Shown in pieces: positions 7,842-14,904 of a stretch of DNA of 14,932 nt. Position numbers and translations under genes: made by a program. Below the pieces are notes generated by a model. That model saw nothing but the letters and a program-made list of their open reading frames with translations, searched no databases and was not told the DNA's origin. The stretch lies in assembly GCA_900754175.1 (NCBI GenBank), contig CAAEBS010000128.1, positions 1 to 14,932 of the forward strand, read 5' to 3'. The number at the start of each line of letters is the position of its first letter. Positions within the stretch are counted from its first letter, which is position 1. The DNA comes from Clostridia bacterium (lineage in GTDB: Bacteria; Bacillota; Clostridia; Oscillospirales; CAG-272).

Positions 7842-9101
7842 TTACGCCTCCTGATATTCGGTGATGTATCCGGTCAGGGCACTTGCCGCCGCCGTAGCGG
7901 GAGAAGCCAGGTAAACCTCGCTGTCAACGTGTCCCATTCTGCCTACGAAATTCCGGTTGGTGGTGGCAATGCAACGCTCGTCCGCCGCCAGAATTCCCAT
8001 ATAGCCTCCAAGGCAGGGACCGCAGGTCGGCGTGGAAACCACGGCGCCCGCATCAATAAAGGCGGTCACATAGCCACGCTCCACGCACTCCCGCAGGATC
8101 TGCATGGTGGCGGGAATGATGATACAGCGCACGCCGTCGGCAACCTTTTTGCCTTTCAGCACCCGGTAAGCCGTTTCCATGTCCTCCATCCGTCCGTTGG
8201 TACAGCTTCCGATCACCACCTGGTCCACCCGGATATCCGAAAGCTCGGCGGCGGGTCTTGTGTTTTCCGGAAGATGCGGACAGCTGACGGTGGGGCGGAT
8301 CTCCGACAGGTCGATCACATAAGTTTTTTCGTATTCTGCGTCGGCGTCCGCTTCAAAAACGACCGGCGTCCGCTCACAGCGCCCCTTCATATAAGCTTCG
8401 GTCACGCTGTCCACCGGGAAGATCCCGTTTTTGGCGCCCGCTTCGATTGCCATGTTGCAGATGCACAGACGGTCGTCCATCGAAAGGGTGGCAACGCCCT
8501 CTCCGCAGAACTCCATGCTCTGATAAAGCGCACCGTCCACGCCGATCTGTCCGATGATCGACAAAATCACGTCCTTGCCACTGCAATTGCGGGGAAGCTT
8601 GCCTTTCAGCTCAAAGCGGAGAGCGGACGGCACCTTGAACCATGCCATGCCGGTCGCCATACCCGCCGCCATATCGGTACTTCCCACACCGGTGGAAAAG
8701 GCTCCGAGCGCCCCGTAGGTGCAGGTGTGGCTGTCGGCACCGATGATGCAGTCGCCCGCCGTCACTACTCCCTGCTCCGGAAGCAGTGCGTGCTCAATGC
8801 CCATTTTGCCCACGTCGTAAAAATGGCTTACGCCGTGACAGCAGGCAAATTCCCGGCAGGTCTTGGACTGTTCCGCCGCCTTGATATCCTTGTTGGGGAC
8901 AAAATGGTCCAGGACAATGGCGATCCTGTCCTTATCAAACACATCGGAAAAGCCGGATTTATTGAATTCCCTTACCGCAACGGGGGTGGTGATGTCGTTT
9001 CCGAGCACCAGATCCAGCTTTGCGTTGATCAGCTGTCCCGGAACCACCTTATCCAGACCCGCATGGGCGGCAAGGATCTTTTGCGTCATTGTCATTCCCA
9101 T
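7842..9101 (-). CDS. leuC: 3-isopropylmalate dehydratase large subunit
   Basis: LeuC carries the [4Fe-4S] cluster of isopropylmalate isomerase. This 419-residue version is the short LeuC type found in many Clostridia and archaea, compared with about 465 residues in the enterobacterial type. Cluster cysteines are C300 (IGSCTNGR), C360 and C363 (PTCGPCLGG). GADSHTCTYGALGAF (121-135) is the aconitase-type substrate loop. The start MGMTMTQKIL has GAGGAGG about 9-10 nt upstream, part of which abuts the leuA stop codon. It works with LeuD, encoded 1 nt downstream. Homoaconitase activity cannot be excluded by sequence alone, but the context is leucine synthesis. Confidence 0.96.
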   Translation of the reverse strand: MGMTMTQKILAAHAGLDKVVPGQLINAKLDLVLGNDITTPVAVREFNKSGFSDVFDKDRIAIVLDHFVPNKDIKAAEQSKTCREFACCHGVSHFYDVGKMGIEHALLPEQGVVTAGDCIIGADSHTCTYGALGAFSTGVGSTDMAAGMATGMAWFKVPSALRFELKGKLPRNCSGKDVILSIIGQIGVDGALYQSMEFCGEGVATLSMDDRLCICNMAIEAGAKNGIFPVDSVTEAYMKGRCERTPVVFEADADAEYEKTYVIDLSEIRPTVSCPHLPENTRPAAELSDIRVDQVVIGSCTNGRMEDMETAYRVLKGKKVADGVRCIIIPATMQILRECVERGYVTAFIDAGAVVSTPTCGPCLGGYMGILAADERCIATTNRNFVGRMGHVDSEVYLASPATAAASALTGYITEYQEA

Positions 9102-9115
9102 ATAAGATGTCCTCC

Positions 9116-10783
9116 TCAGTTCTTTTTTCTGTTATAAAATGCGCTCAGCAGAGCGTTTACGCTGGCGTGGATAATATCGGTATCGGTACCCGCACCCCAG
9201 CTCATATTGCCGTCCGCATCCCGCAGACCGATATATGCCGCCGCCACACTTCCCGAACCTTTTTCCTGCATACTGTGCTCAGTATACACCAGAAGTTCAT
9301 AGCTCTCACCGGTGTAGCTCTTAAGCGCATTGCTCACCGCATCCAGCGAACCGTTTCCGTGCGACTGCACGCAGGTCGTCTTTCCGTCCTGCGCAAAGGT
9401 GATATCGGCGTCGATGCCGTCCGGCACCCGGTGGAAATCCATATGGGGAATGGTAATGGGCGTATCGTGCAGGAAGTAATGGCTGCGGAAGATATCCAGG
9501 ATCTCGCTCGCCTTCAGCTCCTTGTGCTCCCGGTCGGAGACCGACTTGCACAGATAGCTCAGGTTCTCCCGCATACCGGCGGGAAGCACGTAACCGTAAG
9601 CCTGCTCCAGCAGATATCCGATGCCGCCCTTGCCGCTCTGGGAGTTGACCCGGATCACGTCGGCGTCGTAGGTGCGGTTGATATCGTGCGGGTCGATCGG
9701 AATATAGGGCACGCTCCAGCGCTCCAGCTTTTTTTCCTCCCGGTACTTCATACCCTTGGCGATAGCGTCCTGATGACTGCCCGAGAAAGCGGCAAACACC
9801 AGCGCACCGGCATAGGGCGAACGGGCGTACACGTTCATCCGGGTGCACTTTTCGTACACCTCCACAAGGTGCGGCATATCCGAAAAATCAAGCTTCGGAT
9901 CCACACCGTGGGAATACATATTCATGGCAAGCGTGATGATATCCACGTTTCCAGTGCGCTCTCCGTTGCCGAAAAGCGTTCCCTCCACCCGGTCGGCACC
10001 GGCAAGAAGCGCAAGCTCGGTATCGGCAACGCCGGTACCTCTGTCGTTGTGCGGGTGAAGCGAAAGGGTAACAAATTCCCGGTACTTGAGGTTTTCGCTC
10101 ATGTACTCCACCTGCGACGCATAGATGTGCGGCAGGCTCATTTCCACCGTGACCGGCAGATTGATGATTACGTTGTTGTCGGCGGAAGGCTCCAGCACGT
10201 CCAGCACGGCGTTGCAGACCTCCAGCGCATACTCCGGCTCGGTTCCGGTAAAGCTCTCGGGGGAATACTCAAAGCGGAAATTGCCCTCGTACTCCTGCGC
10301 CAGCTTTTTGACAAGCTTTGCGCCGTCCACGGCAATTTTCTTGATCTCCTCCCGGCTCTTGCGGAACACCTGCTCCCGCTGTGCCACGCTGACCGAATTG
10401 TAAAAGTGGATAATGGCGGAGGGAGCGCCCTTGCAAGCCTCAAAGGTCTTGCGGATGATGTGCTCCCGGCACTGGGTCAGCACCTGTACCGACACGTCGT
10501 CGGGAATCATGTTCTTTTCAATCAGCGTGCGGAGAAACTCGTACTCGGTCTCGCTTGCCGCCGGAAAGCCCACCTCGATCTCCTTGAAGCCTACCGAAAG
10601 CAACAGGCGATAGAATTCCAGCTTTTCCTCAAGGTTCATCGGGATCACCAGGCTCTGGTTGCCGTCCCGCATATCCACACTGCACCAGATCGGCGCCTTT
10701 TCTATTTTTTCCCGGGTGACCCACCGGTTATGAACGCCGGGGGCGGGATAATACCCGGGACGGTATTTTTCAGGGTTCATCAT
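9116..10783 (-). CDS. leuA: 2-isopropylmalate synthase, long (LeuA2-like) form
   Basis: This enzyme condenses 2-oxoisovalerate with acetyl-CoA, the committed step to leucine. It has a TIM-barrel HMGL-like catalytic domain (about 30-310) with the metal-site motif SVDMRDGNQSL (35-45), HPHNDRGTG (243-251) and GNGERTGNVD (272-281). A C-terminal LeuA regulatory domain (about 430-550) is expected to bind leucine for feedback inhibition. The 555-residue length and the N-terminal YRPGYYPAPG-like extension resemble the longer actinobacterial/fungal-type enzyme (TIGR00970-like) more than the roughly 510-residue E. coli type. Two tandem ATGs start the gene. The first (10783) lies 11 nt from AAGGAG, the second 14 nt, so the first is preferred. 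It is separated from ridA by 53 nt with no terminator. Confidence 0.96.
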   Translation of the reverse strand: MMNPEKYRPGYYPAPGVHNRWVTREKIEKAPIWCSVDMRDGNQSLVIPMNLEEKLEFYRLLLSVGFKEIEVGFPAASETEYEFLRTLIEKNMIPDDVSVQVLTQCREHIIRKTFEACKGAPSAIIHFYNSVSVAQREQVFRKSREEIKKIAVDGAKLVKKLAQEYEGNFRFEYSPESFTGTEPEYALEVCNAVLDVLEPSADNNVIINLPVTVEMSLPHIYASQVEYMSENLKYREFVTLSLHPHNDRGTGVADTELALLAGADRVEGTLFGNGERTGNVDIITLAMNMYSHGVDPKLDFSDMPHLVEVYEKCTRMNVYARSPYAGALVFAAFSGSHQDAIAKGMKYREEKKLERWSVPYIPIDPHDINRTYDADVIRVNSQSGKGGIGYLLEQAYGYVLPAGMRENLSYLCKSVSDREHKELKASEILDIFRSHYFLHDTPITIPHMDFHRVPDGIDADITFAQDGKTTCVQSHGNGSLDAVSNALKSYTGESYELLVYTEHSMQEKGSGSVAAAYIGLRDADGNMSWGAGTDTDIIHASVNALLSAFYNRKKN

Positions 10784-10836
10784 AATTTTTCAAGCTCCTT
10801 TTGTAAGACGGTTGTCAGGGTTCTTTTGCCAAAGGC

Positions 10837-11208
10837 TCACAGTTCGGCGATCGCTTCGATCTCCACAAGCGCACCCTTCGGTAGCTGACGAACCGCCACA
10901 CACGAGCGTGCGGGGCAGGAAACAAAGTAGGTTGCATATACCCGGTTGAACGCCTCAAAGTCCGCCATATCCGCAAGGAAGCAGGTGGTCTTTACCACTT
11001 TTTCCGGTGCGCTCCCCGCCGCCAGCAGAACCTCTTTCAGATTCCGGCAAGCCTGTTCGGTCTGCGCTTCGATTCCCTGCGCTTCGATCTTCCCGGTTTC
11101 CGGGCAAAGCGGGATCTGTCCGGAGGTATATACAAAGCCCCCCGATACGATTGCCTGCGAGTAAGGACCGATAGCGCCGGGCGCCCGGTCGGTATGAATG
11201 GATTTCAT
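10837..11208 (-). CDS. ridA: RidA family enamine/imine deaminase
   Basis: RidA proteins (YjgF/YER057c/UK114) hydrolyse reactive 2-aminoacrylate and 2-aminocrotonate formed by PLP enzymes such as threonine dehydratase. The 123-residue protein has the family's IGPYSQAI near the N-terminus, YTSGQIPL (27-34) and the C-terminal CPARSCVAVRQLPKGALVEIEAIA, including the arginine that binds the substrate carboxylate. It is probably a cytosolic homotrimer. Its ATG follows AGGAGG about 8 nt upstream and lies 33 nt after ilvA. That neighbourhood fits a housekeeping role on intermediates released by IlvA, which could otherwise damage PLP enzymes. Family assignment is secure; the exact substrate range is inferred. 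Confidence 0.95.
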   Translation of the reverse strand: MKSIHTDRAPGAIGPYSQAIVSGGFVYTSGQIPLCPETGKIEAQGIEAQTEQACRNLKEVLLAAGSAPEKVVKTTCFLADMADFEAFNRVYATYFVSCPARSCVAVRQLPKGALVEIEAIAEL

Positions 11209-11241
11209 AATTATTTCCTCCTGTTAATCAATCGGCTCCGG

Positions 11242-12438
11242 TTATTCCACAATCTTGAAGCCCGCCGCACGGAGCGATTCGGTGATATGGCGGACGTGGT
11301 CGTAGTCTCTCGTTTCCATCTGGATCCGCAGGTAACAGCCGTTGACGTTTTCGGTCTCTCCTGCGCTTTCATGGTGAACGCTCGTCACGTTTCCGCCGCA
11401 CTCGGCGATGATGCGTGACACGCTGTTCAGCTGTCCGGGCTTGTCTATCAGCTCGATCAGCAGACTGCTGGAACGTCCCGACTTCAGAAGTCCTCTCTTG
11501 ATGACCCGGGAAAGTCCGGTCACGTCGATGTTTCCGCCCGAGACCACGCTCACCACGGTCTTTCCCTCTACCGGGAACTTATGGAACATAGCGGCGGCAA
11601 CGGCAGCGGCGCCGGCACCCTCCGCAATCATCTTCTGCTTTTCAATCAGGGCAAGGATCGCCGACGCAATCTCATCGTCGGTCACCACTGCCAGGTCGTC
11701 CACGTATTCGTTGACGTACCGGAAGGTGTTTTCGCCCGGCTGTTTCACCGCAATGCCGTCCGCAATGGTGGACACCGAATCCAGGCAGGTGATCTGCCCC
11801 TGTGCCACCGAACGGCACATACTCGGCGCTCCCGCCGCCTGCACACCGTACACCTTGATCGAGGGACGGATGGATTTCACGGCACAGGCAATGCCGCAGA
11901 TCAGTCCGCCACCGCCCACCGGCACGATAATGGCGTCGATGTTGTCCAGTGCGTTGAGGATCTCCAGTCCGATCGTTCCCTGACCGGCGATTACGTTTTC
12001 ATCGTCAAACGGATGCACAAAGGTATATCCGCACTCGTCCCGCAGTCGGAGCGCCTCGTTGTAGGCGTCGTCGTAGCACCCGGGGACCAGCCGGACTTCC
12101 GCCCCGTAGTTCTTGGTCGCCTCCACCTTGGAAATGGGTGCGCTGTCGGGCAGGCAGATCAGCGAGCGGATGCCGTATTTCGACGCCGCAAGCGCAACGC
12201 CCTGCGCATGGTTTCCGGCGGAGCAGGCGATCACGCCCCGCTCTTTCTCTTCTTCCGAAAGGGTCGCAATTTTGTAGCCGGCACCTCTCACCTTGAAAGA
12301 CCCCGTGATCTGCAGATTTTCGGGTTTCAGATAGAGATTGCACTCCGGTGCGATGCCGTAGGCTCTCGTCAGCAGAGTTTCCCGGATGACCCCCTTCAGA
12401 ACGAGCTGTGCATGAAAGATCTTATCCAGTGTCAACAT
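11242..12438 (-). CDS. ilvA: Threonine dehydratase with C-terminal ACT domain
   Basis: The PLP enzyme deaminates threonine to 2-oxobutanoate, the entry to isoleucine synthesis. The PLP lysine is K49 in ITGSFKVRGA, and the phosphate-binding glycine loop is VGGGGL (174-179). At 398 residues it is the short type (TIGR01127-like): a fold-II catalytic domain (about 1-320) and a single ACT domain (about 325-398, LLIELIDKPGQLNSVSRII). The roughly 514-residue E. coli IlvA instead has two ACT-like modules. Short forms may be catabolic (TdcB-like) or biosynthetic. Position as first gene of an ilv-leu operon with a T-box leader argues for biosynthesis. The ATG has AGGAGG (12452-12457) 13 nt upstream, a somewhat long spacing. 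Isoleucine feedback through the ACT domain is plausible but unproven. Confidence 0.95.
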   Translation of the reverse strand: MLTLDKIFHAQLVLKGVIRETLLTRAYGIAPECNLYLKPENLQITGSFKVRGAGYKIATLSEEEKERGVIACSAGNHAQGVALAASKYGIRSLICLPDSAPISKVEATKNYGAEVRLVPGCYDDAYNEALRLRDECGYTFVHPFDDENVIAGQGTIGLEILNALDNIDAIIVPVGGGGLICGIACAVKSIRPSIKVYGVQAAGAPSMCRSVAQGQITCLDSVSTIADGIAVKQPGENTFRYVNEYVDDLAVVTDDEIASAILALIEKQKMIAEGAGAAAVAAAMFHKFPVEGKTVVSVVSGGNIDVTGLSRVIKRGLLKSGRSSSLLIELIDKPGQLNSVSRIIAECGGNVTSVHHESAGETENVNGCYLRIQMETRDYDHVRHITESLRAAGFKIVE

Positions 12439-12470
12439 GATTTTTTTAAAACCTCCTCTTTCCGACGGGT

Positions 12471-12509
12471 AAAAAACACACCCGTCTCAACATTGCATGA
12501 GACGGGTGT
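12471..12509 (-). terminator. T-box intrinsic terminator
   Basis: Read on the minus strand, ACACCCGTCTCA (12509-12498) and TGAGACGGGTGT (12489-12478) make a perfect 12-bp stem with an 8-nt loop. It is followed by G and six U (12476-12471). It lies directly after the T-box core and before the ilvA ribosome binding site. It is the off-state of the riboswitch: when the tRNA is charged, transcription stops here. Confidence 0.93.
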
Positions 12510-12740
12510 ATCACACTCGCGGTACCACTCAAATTGCAGATAAACTGCCCCTCGATGGGATTCAACTCCCTGCACCTTAACGCAGTGCCTGCGGGAAGAT
12601 CCTACTCAGCCGTCCGGAAACCCCTTTCGTATCCCCGACTCGGAAGTGAGAAACATCGGCAAACCCGTTACCGGCTTTCACCTGCCCCGGCTCTCTGAAA
12701 ACAAGGAAAACTGCCATGCCGTCTTCGTCATCGTCTTTAC
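12471..12740 (-). promoter_or_regulatory. T-box riboswitch, probably tRNA-Leu (CUC specifier)
   Basis: The leader RNA has the order of elements of a T-box. The kink-turn (GA-motif) segment GATGACGAAGAC is at 12732-12721. The distal Stem I motifs are AGAGA (12696-12692) and GGTGAAAG (12682-12675). The conserved core GAGTGGTACCGCG is at 12530-12518, and a terminator follows. In TGGT, the T after TGG would pair with an A73 discriminator. The 3' side of the specifier loop reads TTTCTCA between two helices (CATGGC with GCCgATG; ACTC with GAGT), and CUC followed by A at 12650-12648 is the best specifier, giving leucine. UUC (Phe) is the main alternative by position. I could not fold the RNA, so the specifier is less certain than the T-box itself. 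Uncharged tRNA-Leu should permit readthrough into ilvA and the operon. Confidence 0.93.
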
Positions 12741-12745
12741 TGAGT

Positions 12746-12774
12746 ATTCTATCATAAAAGGAATCCTTTGTCAA
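12746..12774 (-). promoter_or_regulatory. Sigma-A promoter of the ilv-leu operon
   Basis: On the minus strand TTGACA (12774-12769) and TAGAAT (12751-12746) are separated by exactly 17 nt. The -35 is perfect and the -10 has one mismatch to consensus. Transcription should start near 12740, just before the T-box Stem I. Confidence 0.9.
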
Positions 12775-12832
12775 TCCCTTTTTTATTTTTTTACAAATGG
12801 GCAAAACTTTTTACAAACACGCCCGGAAAAAC

Positions 12833-13435
12833 TCAGAAAATCTTTTCCGGCACCTCTTCTTTGATCTCTCCGCCCTCTTCCACGTCAGACAGACCGTCCC
12901 CGATCTCCATATCCCCGTCGTCCTCCGGGATCCATGCCTGACCGAACGGAAAGTCCCGGAACAGGGCGGCAAGCCCGGTGATCTGTTTGAGACGGAGCAG
13001 TTCGTCCGGATCCATTCCCAGATGCCGGCAGATCCACTGGTCACTGCGCCCCAGGTCGTGCAACTCCCGCACGACGTTGCTCATCAGATCCACGTCGTGG
13101 GAGCCTCTGGCACGGTTGTGCCGGATAGTGCTTGCCATCCGCTGATCCAGCGGCTTGTCGATCACCGACACGGGGATCATGCCCTCCTCCCGCTCAAAAA
13201 TGTCCTCGTGCTCTTTCATGATGCGGTAGCGGTGAAAGCCGTCTACAATAATATATTTGTCCCGGTCTGCGTCATGGTAGCAGACGATCGGCATGGTGTA
13301 GCCGTCGGCAAGGATGCTGTCGTACAGCAACTTCATTTCCGGAGGCGCCACGCTGTTGGGGTTGTATGTATTTGCCTCCACCTTTTCCAGCGGAACGGCA
13401 ATTACGCCGTATACGGGGCTTTTGAATTTTTTCAT
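12833..13435 (-). CDS. ParB/sulfiredoxin-fold protein, IbrB-like
   Basis: This small protein carries an N-terminal ParB/Srx-type domain: VIAVPLEKVEANTYNPN, then IIVDGFHRYRI with a GxHR-type nucleotide-site motif (DGFHRYR at 65-71) and a second ParB box IRHNRARGSH (104-113). A helical region (about 116-155) resembles the HTH segment that often follows this domain. The last 30 residues are acidic and look disordered. It resembles IbrB, the partner of the PP-loop protein IbrA, and here follows such a gene by 21 nt. I chose the ATG at 13435 (200 residues), with AAAGGTG 9 nt upstream. An in-frame GTG at 13447 adds four residues, but its AGGA is only 3 nt away. It is too short for a chromosome-segregation ParB. 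Activity (nucleotide hydrolysis, kinase or regulator) is unknown. Confidence 0.82.
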   Translation of the reverse strand: MKKFKSPVYGVIAVPLEKVEANTYNPNSVAPPEMKLLYDSILADGYTMPIVCYHDADRDKYIIVDGFHRYRIMKEHEDIFEREEGMIPVSVIDKPLDQRMASTIRHNRARGSHDVDLMSNVVRELHDLGRSDQWICRHLGMDPDELLRLKQITGLAALFRDFPFGQAWIPEDDGDMEIGDGLSDVEEGGEIKEEVPEKIF

Positions 13436-13456
13436 TTTATCTGTCACCTTTCCTGC

Positions 13457-14797
13457 TTATGCGTTGCGGTCTTTTTCCTCTTCCTCGCTGATATAGCTTC
13501 CGTATTTCTCCCGGACCTGATCCACCAGCAGCTTCTGCTCCCGGGTCAGTCCAAAGCCCATACTGCGGCAGAGATGATCGTTTTTCAGAATACACAGGCA
13601 CATCCGCTTCCAGCTGGGAACGTCCCGTGTCGCACGGATATCGTCGGTATTGTCCGGGATCGGTCCCACAAACACCACCTTGGTATACCGCTTGATGGTG
13701 TAATTGGAAACGCCGTTTGTGGTAATATGGTAGCCCTTTTCCCGCAGCTCCGCAATCGCAGCGTCCGGAAGTCCGCCGCCTACGGTATGCCAGAAATTGA
13801 TGGAGGTTCTGAATTTCCGGATGTACTGCTCCCGGATAGACGCCGGAAGCGTTGCCAGCAGAAACTGCGTATATTCTTCCCAGGTGTACCCCGGTGGAAG
13901 CGTGATCTTGCGACTGCCGAGCGCCTTGGTCTTGCCGTAGATCGCACCGAAATTGGCGCCTCTTACCCGTCCGACAAGCCTTGACCAGGTGGCAGGCTCG
14001 ATCACACGGTACAGATTCAGCGCTTCCAGCGCATATTCGTTGAAAGGCGACGCCACACGCATCTGATTGACCTTCAGCCCCGCCTTGTAATACAGATCGT
14101 ACAGGCGGTTGTAGTCGTAGCCGAACAGCGCCGTGGCGTGCCAGACGTCCGAATCCTTCCAGTCGTATATCGGCGACGCCGTCCATGCGTTGGAAAACAT
14201 CCTGGTGATATAGCACTGCCCCTTGTAGCCGTACCGCTTGTTCAGAAATCCGCTGAAACGGTAGATCGACTCGTCCGCCCGCATTCCGAGCAGACATACC
14301 GTCTTGCCGCCGTGCCGGTCGGCATACCACTTTCCGAACTGCCGGGCAAGATCCTCCTGGTGCATCCGGTACTTGTAGGTCGTGATCGGATTGTTTTCCA
14401 GATTTACGACGTATTCTCCTTCCGGCATCGGACGGACCCAGAGCTTTTGCTTGGTGTCGTCCCACGGATACCAGTACATCTCGTAGTTGCTCAACGCCGT
14501 CCGGGTCGCCATGGGCAAGCAGACCCAATAACATTCCGCCTCGTTTTTCAGGCGCTCAAAGGTTCTTTTCACGAAAGCGGTCGTATAGGAATACTGCGCC
14601 TCAAAGTCCTGATGAAACAGCCCGATCCGGCGCCCGGGACAGTTTTTCCGGACGTAATCCAGCGTCATGTTCAGCAAAAGAGCGCTGTCCTTTCCGCCGC
14701 TGAACGATACGAAAATATTGTCAAATTCCCGGAACAGAAAATCCATGCGATGGCAAAAAGCTTCATAAACATTCTGATCGGTATATTTCTGGTACAT
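13457..14797 (-). CDS. PAPS-reductase-family PP-loop ATPase, IbrA/DUF3440-like
   Basis: The protein has the PP-loop signature SGGKDS (residues 33-38 from my start) after an N-terminal QKYTDQNVYEAF segment, which is the usual beginning of IbrA-like proteins. GMRADES (171-177) and SPIYDWKDSDVW (208-219) are further PAPS-reductase-type motifs. The remaining C-terminal part of about 225 residues fits DUF3440. PP-loop enzymes activate a substrate with ATP, releasing pyrophosphate; no classical sulfate-assimilation gene is nearby, so true PAPS reduction is unlikely. The frame is open to a TTG at 14881 (474 residues). I prefer the ATG at 14797 (446 residues) because AGGGG lies 4 nt upstream and the family homology begins there. 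It pairs with the ParB-like gene downstream. Its target is unknown. Confidence 0.85.
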   Translation of the reverse strand: MYQKYTDQNVYEAFCHRMDFLFREFDNIFVSFSGGKDSALLLNMTLDYVRKNCPGRRIGLFHQDFEAQYSYTTAFVKRTFERLKNEAECYWVCLPMATRTALSNYEMYWYPWDDTKQKLWVRPMPEGEYVVNLENNPITTYKYRMHQEDLARQFGKWYADRHGGKTVCLLGMRADESIYRFSGFLNKRYGYKGQCYITRMFSNAWTASPIYDWKDSDVWHATALFGYDYNRLYDLYYKAGLKVNQMRVASPFNEYALEALNLYRVIEPATWSRLVGRVRGANFGAIYGKTKALGSRKITLPPGYTWEEYTQFLLATLPASIREQYIRKFRTSINFWHTVGGGLPDAAIAELREKGYHITTNGVSNYTIKRYTKVVFVGPIPDNTDDIRATRDVPSWKRMCLCILKNDHLCRSMGFGLTREQKLLVDQVREKYGSYISEEEEKDRNA

Positions 14798-14807
14798 TCT
14801 TCCCCTG
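14798..14807 (-). promoter_or_regulatory. Ribosome binding site deciding the IbrA-like start
   Basis: CAGGGGAAGA precedes the ATG at 14797, with AGGGG at 14806-14802 and a 4-nt spacer. The upstream TTG at 14881 is only about 17 nt from the predicted transcription start, and the only purine-rich element before it lies inside the inverted repeat. This makes the ATG the more likely start. Confidence 0.45.
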
Positions 14808-14883
14808 CACACCGCCGCCCTGACCTTCCGGACAGCCGGTATTCTATTCCTTTCCTTTTCGTTCGGTTTCCGCACTTCCAACG

Positions 14884-14900
14884 GAGGAAATTTTTTCCTC
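14884..14900 (-). repeat. Inverted repeat at the IbrA-like transcription start
   Basis: GAGGAAA (14900-14894) and TTTCCTC (14890-14884) form perfect 7-bp arms around a 3-nt centre. The element begins about 5 nt after the -10 box and so covers the expected +1 position. It could be a repressor operator or a 5' mRNA hairpin. The structure is directly visible; its role is inferred. Confidence 0.45.
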
Positions 14901-14904
14901 GTTT

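Noticed and set aside
9089..10888. A 599-codon open frame on the plus strand opposite leuA
   Set aside because: It is antisense to a certain leuA, has a low-complexity His/Arg-rich composition, and shows no known motif. Long antisense frames are common opposite GC-rich coding sequence.
12577..12804. A 75-codon minus-strand frame across the T-box leader
   Set aside because: It spans the promoter and Stem I, starts upstream of the predicted transcription start, and conflicts with the structured RNA. It is not a leader peptide with clustered leucine, valine or isoleucine codons.
12833..13435. Chromosome or plasmid partition ParB
   Set aside because: No parA neighbour, no parS-like sites were noticed, and the protein is shorter than segregation ParB, with an acidic tail instead of a dimerisation domain.
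12797..13984. A 395-codon plus-strand frame opposite the ParB-like and PP-loop genes
   Set aside because: The minus-strand products have clear motifs (DGFHRYR, SGGKDS). The plus-strand translation has none, and its start lies in an A/T-rich spacer without a ribosome binding site.
13457..14797. Reading the PP-loop gene as a true PAPS reductase (cysH) of sulfate assimilation
   Set aside because: It is much longer than the roughly 240-residue CysH, matches the IbrA/DUF3440 layout, and has no cys genes nearby in the window.
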